A stretch of DNA of 39,064 bases from Desulfuromonadales bacterium. GTDB lineage: Bacteria > Desulfobacterota > Desulfuromonadia > Desulfuromonadales > UBA2197. The notes below the pieces were generated by a model. The model was not told the DNA's origin. It did not search any database and saw only the letters and a program-made list of their open reading frames with translations. A program made the translations under genes and the position numbers. Shown here in pieces: positions 25,864 to 35,544 of the stretch. The first letter of the stretch is position 1, and every line of letters starts with the position of its first letter. The stretch spans positions 1 through 39,064 of the forward strand of contig JACUTW010000017.1 of the NCBI GenBank assembly GCA_014859605.1, given 5' to 3'.

Positions 25864-27038
25864 AACCAATTCAGCGGCAACAGCAGCCACTCCAGACCGC
25901 GGATCAGCCAACTGCGGCGCTCATGCTCCGACAGGACAATCGGCTGTGATGCCGCCAATTCGGCAACATAAAGTTCGTCCACCTGGCGACCGAACTCGGG
26001 GCTGGCAACGATCACACTTACCTCATAATTGCGATGAAAACTGCGCTGATCGAGATTCGCCGAACCGATCACCGCCCATCCACTGTCAATCAACATCACC
26101 TTGGCGTGCAGAATCGCCCCCTGCCGTTCGTAGACCTTAATCCCCCCCTTGAGCAGCGCCGCATAATAGCTCCGATTCACCAGCCGCAGCAGCGGCAGGT
26201 CACTGCGCGCCGGCAGGATAATCTCCACCGTCACCCCGCGCCGCGCCGCCCGCAGCATGGCGCGCAGAAAGCGCGGTCCGGGGACAAAATAAGGGGTTTC
26301 AATCCGGATACTACGACCGGCACTCGCCATCCCCAGCAAAAAAGCGTCACGAATTCGCGGCAGGCGATGGTGCGGGCCGCCGCTGACAATCGCCACGGCG
26401 GCATCGCCTCCAGCCGGGGGGAATCGCGAACAGTTACAGGGCAAGGGTAAATGCTTCGATGCGGCCTGCCAATTCTCCATGAAGAGTTGGTGGAGTTCCA
26501 GGGCCGCCGGCCCCTCCAGGCGCAACCCCATATCCCGCCAACTCTGCAGCGGATCGTCGCCGGCGTACTCATCGCCGATATTCAGTCCACCGGCATAAGC
26601 CAGGCGGCAGTCGATGATCGCAATCTTGCGATGGTCACGCTTATCGAACCAGCTGAGGCCGTTACGAAAGGGGGGAGGATTAAAAGCGACGCAGCGGATC
26701 CCGTCCTGCGCCAGGGCGGCAAAGAAGCTGGCAGGCGTATCGAAAGAGCCGATGTAGTCGTAAAGGAACTCGACCCTGACCCCGCGCTGCACTGCTCGCT
26801 GCAGACTCGCCGCCAGCAGTCCGCCGGTGCGGTCAGCACGGACGATATAAAACTCCAGAGCGATCGAGATCGTCGCCGCCTCGATCGCCGCAAAGAGATC
26901 ACTGAAAAATTCAGGACCGCTGCGCAACAGGACAACGCGGTTCCCTTGGGAAAAGCTCGCATCGACACTGCGCCGAAAACGGGCGAAGAAGCGGCTGGTG
27001 AGATTTAGAGGACCTCGCGGCGGACGAATCAATGACAT
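25857..27038 (-). CDS. cls: Cardiolipin synthase-like phospholipase D family protein
   Basis: 393 aa. Two HKD motifs are intact: DHRKIAIIDCRLAYAGGLN (H136, K138, D143) and LHAKVMLIDSGWAVIGSANL (H311, K313, D318). The second is followed by DQRSFHRNYE. These form one active site that exchanges phosphatidyl groups in bacterial cardiolipin synthesis. There is no N-terminal pair of transmembrane helices, so it resembles ClsB-type more than ClsA-type proteins. A related phospholipase D activity cannot be excluded. The ATG start at 27038 has only a weak ribosome site. The stop codon lies in a palindrome. Confidence 0.88.
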   Translation of the reverse strand: MSLIRPPRGPLNLTSRFFARFRRSVDASFSQGNRVVLLRSGPEFFSDLFAAIEAATISIALEFYIVRADRTGGLLAASLQRAVQRGVRVEFLYDYIGSFDTPASFFAALAQDGIRCVAFNPPPFRNGLSWFDKRDHRKIAIIDCRLAYAGGLNIGDEYAGDDPLQSWRDMGLRLEGPAALELHQLFMENWQAASKHLPLPCNCSRFPPAGGDAAVAIVSGGPHHRLPRIRDAFLLGMASAGRSIRIETPYFVPGPRFLRAMLRAARRGVTVEIILPARSDLPLLRLVNRSYYAALLKGGIKVYERQGAILHAKVMLIDSGWAVIGSANLDQRSFHRNYEVSVIVASPEFGRQVDELYVAELAASQPIVLSEHERRSWLIRGLEWLLLPLNWFL

Positions 27039-27178
27039 CAGCAGTCACCCGGTAGAGGAGAAGCGCAGCCATCCCGGCGAGGAGGGCTGATTTTAATTCT
27101 ACGCGGCAATCGGGGGAGGTCCAGAAAAAATCGCCCTGCGCGCTCTTTTCATCCGGAGAGAAGAAGAAGGTGAGTGAT

Positions 27179-28345
27179 CTACAGTGCGCAGAACCGCTGC
27201 ACCGCCGCCGGGATGGCGGCGGCGGTGATATTGCCGAAGGCGAGGCGAAGATAACCATCGAGGCCGGGGCCGAAGGCTTCGCCAGGGAGGCAAATGAGAT
27301 GCTCTTCCTGCGCCAAACGCCGCGCCACCTGGCGGCCGCTTTGGCCGGAAAAGGGATGACGCACCCAGGCAAAGAAAGCGCCGCTGGCACTGAGGGTGAA
27401 ACGGTTCTCAGGGGTGGTGAAGGCTGCCACAAAGAGATCGTGGCGCGTCTGCATGATTTGAGCATTGGCGTCGACCCAATCGTCAAGATGGTCGCAGCCC
27501 CAGGCAATGGCGTGCTGGGTGAGGCGCGGCGCGCAGACGACCATGCTGTCCTGCACCTTGAGGGCGGCAGCGATTACTGCTTCACTGGCGACCAGCACTC
27601 CGGCGCGGTAGCCGGTGAGGGCAAAGGTTTTGCCGAAGGAAGCGATCTGCACGAAGTGATCGCCCCATTCTGGAAGACTGAAGAGGTCGTGGCGGAAATC
27701 CGGCGGCGCAAAGGTGTTGTAGGTTTCATCAAGGATCAGGGCGATATTGCGGCTTTTCGCCAGAGCAAAGAGTTCGCGCAATAGCGCCGGCGGCAGGACG
27801 GCGCCCGTTGGGTTGCTCGGTGAAACGAGGAGGATCGCCCGGGTTTTATCGGTCATCGCCGCGGCAATCTGTGCCGGATCCGGGAGACCACCGCAGCCTT
27901 CGAGATAAGGGAGATAGCGCGGCACCACGCCGTACGCCGCCAGGGCCATGGGATGATCAAAGTAGGCCGGCAGCGGCACGATCACCTCATCGCCGGCGCG
28001 GCACAGGGTCAACATCGCCAGCCACAAGGCCTGACTGGCGCCGATCGTCAAGCAAATCTCCCCCGCTTGCGGGCCGGCGCCGTAGCGCCGCGCATACCAG
28101 TGAGCGATCGCCTGCCGCACTTCAGGGAGGCCTTCATCCGGGGTATATTTGGCGACCGCCGGATCGTGCAGCAGCGGCGCCAGCGCCTGCATCATTGCGG
28201 CGGCCGGCGGATAATCGGGAATGGCTTGACAAAGGTCGATGAGGGGTTTTCCCGGCGGGAAGCTGCGGCCGGCAATCCACGATTTGACTTCGGTGATCGG
28301 CGGCGGCTGGATGGCGGTCAGATTGGGGGAGAGGGGAAAGGGCAT
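27179..28345 (-). CDS. Class I PLP-dependent aminotransferase
   Basis: 388 aa from the ATG at 28345, which has a CAGGAG site; a longer frame starts inside the leader. Fold type I features: LTIGASQALWLAMLTLCRAG (PLP phosphate side), SPSNPTGAVLPP (N178), LILDETYNTF (D206, Y209) and the Schiff-base lysine K239 in SFGKTFALTGYRAGVL. The C-terminal substrate-carboxylate Arg is in YLRLAFGN. Family members of this type act on amino acids such as aspartate or aromatic ones; the substrate is not evident. It lies 64 nt after the GGDEF-EAL gene on the same strand, with a possible own promoter. Confidence 0.88.
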   Translation of the reverse strand: MPFPLSPNLTAIQPPPITEVKSWIAGRSFPPGKPLIDLCQAIPDYPPAAAMMQALAPLLHDPAVAKYTPDEGLPEVRQAIAHWYARRYGAGPQAGEICLTIGASQALWLAMLTLCRAGDEVIVPLPAYFDHPMALAAYGVVPRYLPYLEGCGGLPDPAQIAAAMTDKTRAILLVSPSNPTGAVLPPALLRELFALAKSRNIALILDETYNTFAPPDFRHDLFSLPEWGDHFVQIASFGKTFALTGYRAGVLVASEAVIAAALKVQDSMVVCAPRLTQHAIAWGCDHLDDWVDANAQIMQTRHDLFVAAFTTPENRFTLSASGAFFAWVRHPFSGQSGRQVARRLAQEEHLICLPGEAFGPGLDGYLRLAFGNITAAAIPAAVQRFCAL

Positions 28346-28375
28346 GAACGTCTCCTGAACAGCAAACAAATTAAA

Positions 28376-28403
28376 AAAATATCCTTCCCTGTAACGCTGA
28401 CAA
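28376..28403 (-). promoter_or_regulatory. Weak promoter candidate for the aminotransferase gene
   Basis: On the minus strand TTGTCA (28398-28403), 16 nt, then TATTTT (28376-28381), in the gap after the GGDEF-EAL gene. A T-run lies in the same place, so partial termination is also possible. Confidence 0.3.
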
Positions 28404-28409
28404 CGCCCG

Positions 28410-30593
28410 CTAACAGGCCAGACAAGCCGCCAGCTTTCCATCTGACTGCATGGTCATCAATTCGAGGGTCGCTTGTGCCGACTGCGGCTTTCCAAACAAA
28501 AAACCTTGAACCTCGACACAACCAAGATTCTTCAAATAGGTCAACTGCGCAACAGTTTCGACTCCTTCTGCCACCATGTGCAGCTTCAGCCCTTTGGCCA
28601 TGGCAGCGATGGCGTCAACAATACAGGTCTTTTTGATGCCGGGCTCGATATCCTTGACAAAAGACCGGTCGATCTTGATGGTGTTGACTGGCAACTTGTG
28701 CAGGTAGCTCAAGGAGGAATAACCGGTTCCGAAATCATCGATCGCAATCGTGACGCCGTGAGCGCTCAGCCGTAACAACTTTTGAATAGCATTTTCGCGA
28801 TTTTTCATCAGCCCGTACTCGGTAATTTCAATCTCAATATAATCGCCGCTGAGCTTGAATTCCGCCAACGTATTGACAATCTTCTGAACAAAATCCTCCT
28901 GTTCGATCTGGATTGCGGAAATATTAATTGAAACCTTGATCTTGGGCAGGCCCTGTTTGCGCCAGCGACAAATCTCTTCGCAGGTGGCGCGGAAGACCCA
29001 GTCGCCGATCGGGACGATCAACTTGCTCTGTTCCGCCAAAGGGATAAATGCATCGGGCATCACCAGCCCTTTTTCTGGATGGAACCAACGGATCAGCGCT
29101 TCCATGCCGACGAGCTGACAGGTGAGGGGATTGACTTTCGGCTGAAAGAATACCGCAAACTGTTTATGTTCAAGAGCCCGATGCAGATCTCGCTCCTCGG
29201 CGAGATGACTGGTATACAAATCATTCATCTCATCACAAAAGAAGCGGAAGCCATCCTTGCCATTGGATTTGACGTGGTACATGGCAATATCGGCGCTTTT
29301 GACCAAGGTTCCCATCGTTTCGCCACTATGCGGATACATGGCAACACCGATACTGGCGCTGATGAATATTTCCTGATGATCGATCTGGATGGGCACCCTG
29401 AGGCTGTCGAGAATCTTCGTGGCCACCGCCCCGGCATCTTCATTGGTTTTGATCTGCGGCAGCAGCAGGGTAAACTCGTCCCCGCCGAAACGGGCCAGAG
29501 TATCATCCGCCCGCAGGCAGCGCGAAATCCGTTCAGCGACAATCTGCAGCAGCTTGTCACCAACAGCATGACCCATTGAGTCATTGACCAATTTGAACCG
29601 ATCCACATCCAGATACATGACCGCCAGATTTTCCTTATAACGGCGGGCATGCGCTATCGCCAGGTTGATCCGGTCTTCAAACAGGGCCCGGTTCGGCAGA
29701 CTGGTCAACAGATCATGATAAGCCTGATAGTTGATCAATTCCTCATGACGTTTACGATCCGTAATATCCCGTGCACAGCCATAGGTGCCGATAAATTCAT
29801 TTTGACCATTCAACCCCTGAGGGTTGTACATCCCCATCGAGTGCAGCGTAATCGGCAGAAGATGCGTTTCAAAAGAGCGAGACGTCTTCGTTTCATCGTT
29901 GATCTTCAGCCGCAACTCGACATCTTTACTGGCGCGGGCGCCGGTACGGCGCTCGTGGAAGACATAATTGGCCTCGGCGAGATCTTCCTCGTGAATGAGG
30001 ACCGAGAAGTGTTTTCCGATCAGGTCCTCATGGCGATAGCCGAGCAGAGCCTCAATGCGTTCGTTGATAAAGGTGAAATGTCCCTTGCTGTCGAGGACAT
30101 AAACAATATCAGGAGAGTTATTAACGATGTAACGGTGCAGTTTTTCTGATTCCTCCAGAGCCAACCCCATGGCTTTGTGCTGCTGTTCGAGGATCCGGCT
30201 TTGCAGGCCATTGTTGATGGTGGTCAACAACTCGCCGGCATCGTAGGGTTTACGGACAAAGTCGTAAGCCCCTTCGAGCAGGGCATCCTTGACCATGACA
30301 AAAGAAGTCTCGCCACTGACGACGATCACCTTGGTATCGATCTTGTTGTCCCGGATATGCATCAGGACCTCGTGACCACCGACTCCGGGCATCTGTAGAT
30401 CGAGTAACATCAGGTCATAGTCCGAAGCCTGCAACCGGGCAATGGCTTGCGCCCCCCCTTGCGCGGATTCGACGCTATGGCCATTGGCCTTGAGGAGCAG
30501 GCTGAGGCTCGACAGCATCGCCGCATCATCATCGACGATCAGAATTTTCGGTTTTATTTGTGCCCTGGAGGCAAGCGTCTGTACTTCACTCAT
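28410..30593 (-). CDS. Response regulator with REC-PAS-GGDEF-EAL domains
   Basis: 727 aa from the ATG at 30593 (GGTGGAATGGAAT upstream); an ATG 9 nt earlier would have its ribosome site too close. Receiver domain ~15-130 with DDD at 21-23, phospho-acceptor D65 (LLDLQMPG) and K116. PAS domain ~150-285. GGDEF ~290-455 with intact GGDEF at 371-375 and an inhibitory-site RADD at 362-365. EAL ~470-715 with EALIRW at 499 and DDFGTGYSS. Both halves keep their catalytic motifs, so it could make or degrade cyclic-di-GMP; the actual balance cannot be read from sequence. The preceding HDOD histidine kinase gene, 42 nt upstream, is the likely phosphodonor. Confidence 0.94.
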   Translation of the reverse strand: MSEVQTLASRAQIKPKILIVDDDAAMLSSLSLLLKANGHSVESAQGGAQAIARLQASDYDLMLLDLQMPGVGGHEVLMHIRDNKIDTKVIVVSGETSFVMVKDALLEGAYDFVRKPYDAGELLTTINNGLQSRILEQQHKAMGLALEESEKLHRYIVNNSPDIVYVLDSKGHFTFINERIEALLGYRHEDLIGKHFSVLIHEEDLAEANYVFHERRTGARASKDVELRLKINDETKTSRSFETHLLPITLHSMGMYNPQGLNGQNEFIGTYGCARDITDRKRHEELINYQAYHDLLTSLPNRALFEDRINLAIAHARRYKENLAVMYLDVDRFKLVNDSMGHAVGDKLLQIVAERISRCLRADDTLARFGGDEFTLLLPQIKTNEDAGAVATKILDSLRVPIQIDHQEIFISASIGVAMYPHSGETMGTLVKSADIAMYHVKSNGKDGFRFFCDEMNDLYTSHLAEERDLHRALEHKQFAVFFQPKVNPLTCQLVGMEALIRWFHPEKGLVMPDAFIPLAEQSKLIVPIGDWVFRATCEEICRWRKQGLPKIKVSINISAIQIEQEDFVQKIVNTLAEFKLSGDYIEIEITEYGLMKNRENAIQKLLRLSAHGVTIAIDDFGTGYSSLSYLHKLPVNTIKIDRSFVKDIEPGIKKTCIVDAIAAMAKGLKLHMVAEGVETVAQLTYLKNLGCVEVQGFLFGKPQSAQATLELMTMQSDGKLAACLAC

Positions 30594-30635
30594 AAATTCC
30601 ATTCCACCATTAAATTGTCAAAACAGAAAAAAACT

Positions 30636-32711
30636 TCACTCATCAATCGCTGGAATCACCAGATTAAAAGTGGTGCCGAATTCTGCGGAACTGTGACAAC
30701 TGATCTTCGCACCGATATCATCAACCATCCCCCTGACAATATTTAAGCCGAGACCGGCGTGCCCGTCACCCTTAGTGCTGATCACAGGGGAAAAAAGTCG
30801 TTCCTTGACCTCTGCAGCGATCCCCGGTCCGTTGTCCTGCAAGCGGATATCGACAAAATGCCGGCCGTCCGCCGCGGTATACAGACGCGTCGCCAGTGAT
30901 ATCTTTCCGTTTTTATCCAGTGCCTCGGCAGCATTCTTTAAAAGATTGACAAAAATCTGCTTGATCACCAGGGACTTGGTTTTAAGGGGGCGAAGGGAAG
31001 GATCGAAATCAGTGAGAACTTCGATATTTTTCGGCAAGAAGTAGGTCGGTTTCAAACTTTCTACTACGGAAGAAAGCAACGCATTGAGGTCGACGGCTAA
31101 CTCAGGAATTTGCTGCGTATCTTTCAACTGACTGTAATACTTTAGAATTTCTCCGATTCTCTTGATTTCATTTTCGATGGCCGGAAAAATCTCTTCATGC
31201 TCTGTCCCGGTCAACAGCGTGCCGACAGCACTCATGTAATTATTTATAATCGTCAGAGGATTGCTGACTTCATGGACCAGTTTGGGGATCAGACTGGCAT
31301 CATCGCCGGCCGGTTGCGCCCCGGATGTCTTTGCTCGTCCCGCCAGCAGGGACGCCAGCGCCCTGGCGACGGCAGCATTGAGCATCTGAATCCGTGATGA
31401 ATTGAAAATTTCTATTTCCGCCTTGTTCTCCAGACCGAGAGCAACCCCGCCGAGCAGTTGTCCCTCCAGTCGCAACGGCAGACAGACCACCCCCTGCCCC
31501 TTGCAGACGCGGATCAACTGGCGGTCGAAGAGCGAAAGATTGAAGCTGTCAAAGTCGAAGGAATGACGGATTTTATCGCTGCGCAAAGCCGCAGTGAGCA
31601 GGCTTCCGGAACTCAATGATGTCGTCAACTCACCGACAAGACGCGCCTGCTGAGCGGCCGGCAACCCGGTAATTTTTGAACTTTTCGCTTCGACCGTAAA
31701 GAAAATTGCTTCCTGCGCCGGCGTATTATGGAGATAGAGATGGCGGGCGGTCTCGACAAAGGATTCAACCCCGGCAGAATCGAAAAGCTGCGTACTCATC
31801 CCTTCCTGCTCGGCAAGGGCAAAGACCAGCGAGGTCAAACGTTTCTGCATTCGACCGATTTCTTTAAGCCCATCTTCCTCATCGCCGTTGAAAGGTGACA
31901 AGCTGCGATAGCTCTTACCGGCGAGCGCATAAAGATCTTTGGTTTCACTCTCGTTAAAAGCAAAAAGTTTATCGGCGGCCGACAAAATATGTTCACTCAA
32001 CACAAAGGGACTGCGGCAAATCTCCAGGGACAAGCGGGCGATGCGGATCAGGGGACTCGCGTCCTGACAGCGGGCAATATCCAGGTGTAAAAAACTGACG
32101 GCATCGGCCATGAATGATTCAAGCTGCCAACTTGAAATCAGCGTATCAGCAACCTGCAGATGGTCTGTTGCAAAGCTGATCTGCTCCTGCCCCCGGACCT
32201 CCTTGCTGCTGAGGGAACTGCCGATATCGTGCAGGTATTTTTCCGGATTCTGCGAAAAGAGCGTCATCATCCCGACATTCAAAAGCAGACCGGTCAGCTG
32301 CGCTTCTTCCGGATCGGGGTAGGCAATCGCTTCTGCCAGACAACGGGCGGCAATACTGCCAACCTGGGAATAAAACCAGAGTTCCCGCAGAAACTGAACC
32401 TGTCCGGCGGTGAAGCTGGTCTCGACTAAGCGCTTTGCGGACTGGAGGGCAAGACTTTTGATGACGGGAAGGCCAAGGGCGGCGAGGGCAGTGGAGAGAG
32501 GGGCACCCGGATCGAGCCGGTCGGAGCAGGAAAAAACTGCGGTATTAAGGACTTTGGCACAAAAAACGCTATCCTGCAGAATAATCTTCTGCAGGTCCTG
32601 CGGAGAAAAGTCCGCTGCCTGACACGCCCCCAGCAACTGAGCCGCCACATGCGGAGACGACAGCAGTTGAGTCATCTCCCGGGCGCTGATTTGTGAACAA
32701 ACCACCGTCAT
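30636..32711 (-). CDS. HDOD-GAF-type sensor histidine kinase
   Basis: 691 aa, soluble, with no transmembrane helix. HDOD domain ~14-225 (starting MTQLLSSPHVAAQLLGAC). A central GAF-like region ~305-455 with LIRVCKGQGVVCLPLRLEGQ. HisKA with H480 (LVHEVSNPLTIINNYMSAV), then an HATPase domain with N-box QIFVNLLKNAAEAL, G1 DNGPGI and G2 GHAGLGLNIV. It autophosphorylates in the cytoplasm. Many Geobacter-group kinases combine an HDOD module with a kinase core; the signal is not known. It is the first gene of a two-gene unit with the REC-PAS-GGDEF-EAL gene. An AAGG ribosome site lies upstream of the ATG at 32711. Confidence 0.9.
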   Translation of the reverse strand: MTVVCSQISAREMTQLLSSPHVAAQLLGACQAADFSPQDLQKIILQDSVFCAKVLNTAVFSCSDRLDPGAPLSTALAALGLPVIKSLALQSAKRLVETSFTAGQVQFLRELWFYSQVGSIAARCLAEAIAYPDPEEAQLTGLLLNVGMMTLFSQNPEKYLHDIGSSLSSKEVRGQEQISFATDHLQVADTLISSWQLESFMADAVSFLHLDIARCQDASPLIRIARLSLEICRSPFVLSEHILSAADKLFAFNESETKDLYALAGKSYRSLSPFNGDEEDGLKEIGRMQKRLTSLVFALAEQEGMSTQLFDSAGVESFVETARHLYLHNTPAQEAIFFTVEAKSSKITGLPAAQQARLVGELTTSLSSGSLLTAALRSDKIRHSFDFDSFNLSLFDRQLIRVCKGQGVVCLPLRLEGQLLGGVALGLENKAEIEIFNSSRIQMLNAAVARALASLLAGRAKTSGAQPAGDDASLIPKLVHEVSNPLTIINNYMSAVGTLLTGTEHEEIFPAIENEIKRIGEILKYYSQLKDTQQIPELAVDLNALLSSVVESLKPTYFLPKNIEVLTDFDPSLRPLKTKSLVIKQIFVNLLKNAAEALDKNGKISLATRLYTAADGRHFVDIRLQDNGPGIAAEVKERLFSPVISTKGDGHAGLGLNIVRGMVDDIGAKISCHSSAEFGTTFNLVIPAIDE

Positions 32712-33039
32712 ATACGCCTTGTCTTTTTGCAGAGGAAGGGGCGAATCAGCACCAGCTTTAGCCTAAAGCTTTAACGCGATAATATGCCTTTCCTTCTGCA
32801 GAGAATCAATATTAAAAGATATAAATGATGATATTTTTTTAGAATCGAGGGTCATTTGGCGGAAGAAAGGGACGAAATCCCGCTGTTAAAGTGAAATTTA
32901 ACAGAAATTGCGCGAAATAAAATTGGAAAGTTACGCTATCAGAGTTACAGTACGGTCTCCGTCGCACTGAATTCATCCTTGACGACGTCATCCTGCCACC
33001 CCGTTGCCAACGCATCGTTGCACTGAAGGATCTTGTTTC
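32712..33039. other. Intergenic region between the HDOD kinase gene and rhlE
   Basis: The two genes diverge here. Features seen: a 17-nt palindrome AGCTTTAG-C-CTAAAGCT (32754-32770), which could be an operator for the kinase gene; two copies of a TGCAGAGxAA motif (near 32728 and 32798); an A+T-rich block at 32805-32850; and the rhlE promoter at 32923-32951. A TATTAT on the minus strand near 32776-32781 may be the kinase -10, but no well-spaced -35 was found. No gene is supported here. Confidence 0.45.
32923..32951 (+). promoter_or_regulatory. Sigma70-like promoter for rhlE
   Basis: TTGGAA (32923-32928), 17 nt, then TACAGT (32946-32951). It predicts an untranslated leader of about 80 nt. Confidence 0.5.
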
Positions 33040-34353
33040 ATGTCTTTTCAATCTCTCGGCCTGCGCGCCGAACTTCTCAGCGCCATCGCCAGCCAGGGTT
33101 ATACTACTCCCACCCCAATCCAGACCCAGGCGATCCCGGTGATCTTTGCCGGCCACGACCTCCTTGCCGGTGCTCAGACCGGCACTGGCAAGACCGCGGC
33201 CTTTGCTCTGCCGATCGTGCAGATGCTCGGCAAAGAGTTCCCCAAGGAGAAACACCGGCGGCCGCGCGCTCTGGTTTTGGTGCCGACCCGCGAGCTTGCC
33301 GCCCAGGTCAGTGAAGATCTGCAATTTTACGGGCGGCGCCTGTCGCTGCGTTCAACCATGATCTACGGCGGCGTCAATATCCAGGCGCAGATCGAGCGGT
33401 TGGAGCGCGGCGTCGACATGGTCGTGGCGACACCGGGACGGCTCCTCGACCACGCCGAACGCGAGACGATCGATCTCTCCACCGTCGAGGTTCTCGTCCT
33501 CGACGAAGCTGACCGCATGCTCGATCTCGGCTTTATCGACGCCATCCTCAAAGTGGCGGAGTATCTGCCGGAGAACCACCAGACCCTGCTCTTTTCCGCC
33601 ACCTATTCGAGCAGCATCAAAGAGCTCGCCGACGAACTCCTCGATGCGCCGAAACGGATCGAAGTGGCGCGCCGGCAGATTACTGCCGATGCCGTGGTCC
33701 AGACGATCTATCCGGTGGAGCGCAGTCGCAAGCGGGAGATGCTGTCGCACCTGATCCGCAAGGGGGAGTGGAATCAGGTCCTGGTCTTTGTCCGCACCCG
33801 TTACGGCGCTGACAAATTGACGGAAGAACTCCTCTTCGACGGCATCAAGGCTGCTGCCATCCACAGCAACAAGAGCCAGTCGATCCGCACCCGCACCTTG
33901 GCGGAGTTCAAGAAGGGTGAGTTCCGCGTCCTGGTCGCCACCGATGTGGCGGCGCGCGGCCTCGATATCGAACATCTGCCGTATGTGGTCAACTACGATC
34001 TGCCGCAGGTGCCGGAAGATTATGTCCACCGCATCGGCCGCACCGGCCGCGCCGGCGAGAACGGCGTCGCTCTCTCGCTCGTCTGCCGCGAAGAGCAGCC
34101 TCTCCTCACTGCCATCGAGAAGCTGCTGAAATCCACGATCCCGCGCCAATCGATCGCCGAATTCCCCCAGATTGCGGTGCGGCGCAGTGTTAAGGCCAAA
34201 GAGGTCAAGACAACCGCAGGACCAACCAAATCCAAGAAGCGCATCGCGCAGGCGAAAGCCAATGCTCCGTCTGCAACCCCGCCCCGCAAGAAAAAAGTTG
34301 TGGAAGAGAAACCGGCGATCAAGGTCGGGCGGCGGGTGAGTCGTATGAAATAA
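33040..34353 (+). CDS. rhlE: DEAD-box RNA helicase, RhlE type
   Basis: 437 aa from the ATG at 33040 (AAGGATC upstream); an upstream extension lacks family similarity. Motifs: Q-motif [14 protein letters not shown]; Walker [12 protein letters not shown] (47-57); [20 protein letters not shown] at 155-158; SAT at 186-188; and [10 protein letters not shown]. It unwinds short RNA duplexes with ATP. The C-terminal ~80 residues are Lys/Ala/Pro-rich and basic ([15 protein letters not shown] and PPRKKK), typical of RhlE tails that bind RNA non-specifically. It is monocistronic, ending in a hairpin. Confidence 0.93.
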   Translation: MSFQSLGLRAELLSAIASQGYTTPTPIQTQAIPVIFAGHDLLAGAQTGTGKTAAFALPIVQMLGKEFPKEKHRRPRALVLVPTRELAAQVSEDLQFYGRRLSLRSTMIYGGVNIQAQIERLERGVDMVVATPGRLLDHAERETIDLSTVEVLVLDEADRMLDLGFIDAILKVAEYLPENHQTLLFSATYSSSIKELADELLDAPKRIEVARRQITADAVVQTIYPVERSRKREMLSHLIRKGEWNQVLVFVRTRYGADKLTEELLFDGIKAAAIHSNKSQSIRTRTLAEFKKGEFRVLVATDVAARGLDIEHLPYVVNYDLPQVPEDYVHRIGRTGRAGENGVALSLVCREEQPLLTAIEKLLKSTIPRQSIAEFPQIAVRRSVKAKEVKTTAGPTKSKKRIAQAKANAPSATPPRKKKVVEEKPAIKVGRRVSRMK

Positions 34354-34379
34354 GCACGCCCCCTCATACATCTCACGCC

Positions 34380-34416
34380 AAAGCCGCCATCCAGCATCAT
34401 GCTGAATGGCGGCTTT
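34380..34416 (+). terminator. Hairpin terminator after rhlE
   Basis: A long stem with arms AAAGCCGCCAT-C-CAGCAT and ATGCTG-A-ATGGCGGCTTT (34380-34416), with one mismatch, is followed by GCTTTGTG. The T-run is short, so it may be only partly efficient. Confidence 0.65.
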
Positions 34417-34474
34417 GCTTTGTGCGCGTAAATTTCCCCATCTTTGCAACTTTGGGGTGATTGCTCTTGACCAT

Positions 34475-34503
34475 TTCACTGTTAAGCTTTGGTTAAATAC
34501 AAT
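34475..34503 (+). promoter_or_regulatory. Candidate promoter for the amrS operon
   Basis: TTCACT (34475-34480), 17 nt, then TACAAT (34498-34503). The ATG of amrS is 22 nt further on, which gives a very short leader carrying the ribosome site GACAGGAGG. Confidence 0.4.
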
Positions 34504-34524
34504 CAGTGTCGACAGGAGGAGCAC

Positions 34525-35535
34525 ATGCAGGAGGCGATGTTCTACAAAGAACTGGAGGACAATCGGGTGCGTTGCGGCCTCTGCCGCTTCCGCTGCCTGA
34601 TTGCCGACGGCGCCCGCGGCCGCTGCGGGGTCCGCGAGAATCAGGACGGCACCCTTTACAGCCTGGTCTACGGCAAGCTCTGCGCCGAGAACGTCGACCC
34701 CATCGAAAAGAAACCCCTCTTCCACTTCCAGCCGGGAAGCCGCTCCTACTCCATCGCCACGGTCGGTTGCAACTTCCGCTGCCGCCACTGTCAGAACTAC
34801 GATATCTCCCAGGTCGGAAAGGAAACCCCGATCCGGGGGATAGCACGTTCCCCGGCCGAGGTGGTGAAAAAGGCCCGTGCTCATGGCTGCGCTTCTATCG
34901 CCTACACCTACACCGAACCGACGATCTTCTTTGAATTTGCCTACGACACCGCCCGTCTCGCCCACGAAGCCGGCCTCAAGAATATCTTCGTCACCAACGG
35001 CTACATCACCCCCGAAGCTCTCACCAGCATCGCTCCCTGGCTCGACGCTGCCAATATCGACCTCAAGGGTTTCTCCGAAGACTTTTACCGCGACATTGTC
35101 CAGGCCCGTCTGTCCGAAGTTCTCGATTCGATTATCACTTATCGTCAATCCGGGATCTGGATCGAACTCACCACCCTGATCATCCCCGGCCTCAACGACG
35201 ATGAAAAAGAGCTGCAGGAACTCGCCAGCTTCATCGTCACCAACCTCGGGATTGATACCCCCTGGCACGTCAGCCAGTTCTACCCGACCTACAAACTAAC
35301 CGACCGGCCCCGCACCCCCCTCGCCACCCTGCGCCGGGCGCGGGAAATCGGCCGCGCCGCCGGGCTGCGCTATGTCTACGAAGGGAATGTCCCCGGCGAA
35401 GGGGGCGAGAATACCTGGTGCCCGTCCTGTGGGTCTCTGCTCATCGAGCGCTACGGCTTTGCCATCGGCACCAACCGCATCCGCAACGGGATCTGTCCCG
35501 ATTGCGGGACTGCCATTGTCGGCATCGGCATGTAA
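34525..35535 (+). CDS. amrS: AmmeMemoRadiSam system radical SAM enzyme (AmrS)
   Basis: 336 aa from the ATG at 34525 (GACAGGAGG upstream). The radical SAM cluster motif is CNFRCRHC (C82, C86, C89), preceded by a Cys-rich N-terminus (RCGLCRFRC and RGRCGVRENQ) and followed at the C-terminus by two CxxC pairs (WCPSCG and CPDCG), as in the AmrS family. AYTYTEPTIFFEFAYDTARL is also typical. The reaction of AmrS is not established in the knowledge I have. AmrA (AMMECR1) and AmrB (Memo) partners, often neighbours, are absent from this window. It appears to be the first gene of an operon with the DUF355 gene and pcm. Confidence 0.93.
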   Translation: MQEAMFYKELEDNRVRCGLCRFRCLIADGARGRCGVRENQDGTLYSLVYGKLCAENVDPIEKKPLFHFQPGSRSYSIATVGCNFRCRHCQNYDISQVGKETPIRGIARSPAEVVKKARAHGCASIAYTYTEPTIFFEFAYDTARLAHEAGLKNIFVTNGYITPEALTSIAPWLDAANIDLKGFSEDFYRDIVQARLSEVLDSIITYRQSGIWIELTTLIIPGLNDDEKELQELASFIVTNLGIDTPWHVSQFYPTYKLTDRPRTPLATLRRAREIGRAAGLRYVYEGNVPGEGGENTWCPSCGSLLIERYGFAIGTNRIRNGICPDCGTAIVGIGM

Positions 35536-35544
35536 TCCCGGTCC

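Noticed and set aside
27039-27178. Possible terminator or small gene between cls and the aminotransferase gene
   Set aside because: Only weak stem potential and no supported reading frame; nothing recognisable in 140 nt.
33352-35268. 638-codon open frame antisense to rhlE and amrS
   Set aside because: Both sense genes are unmistakable and the antisense translation shows no family.
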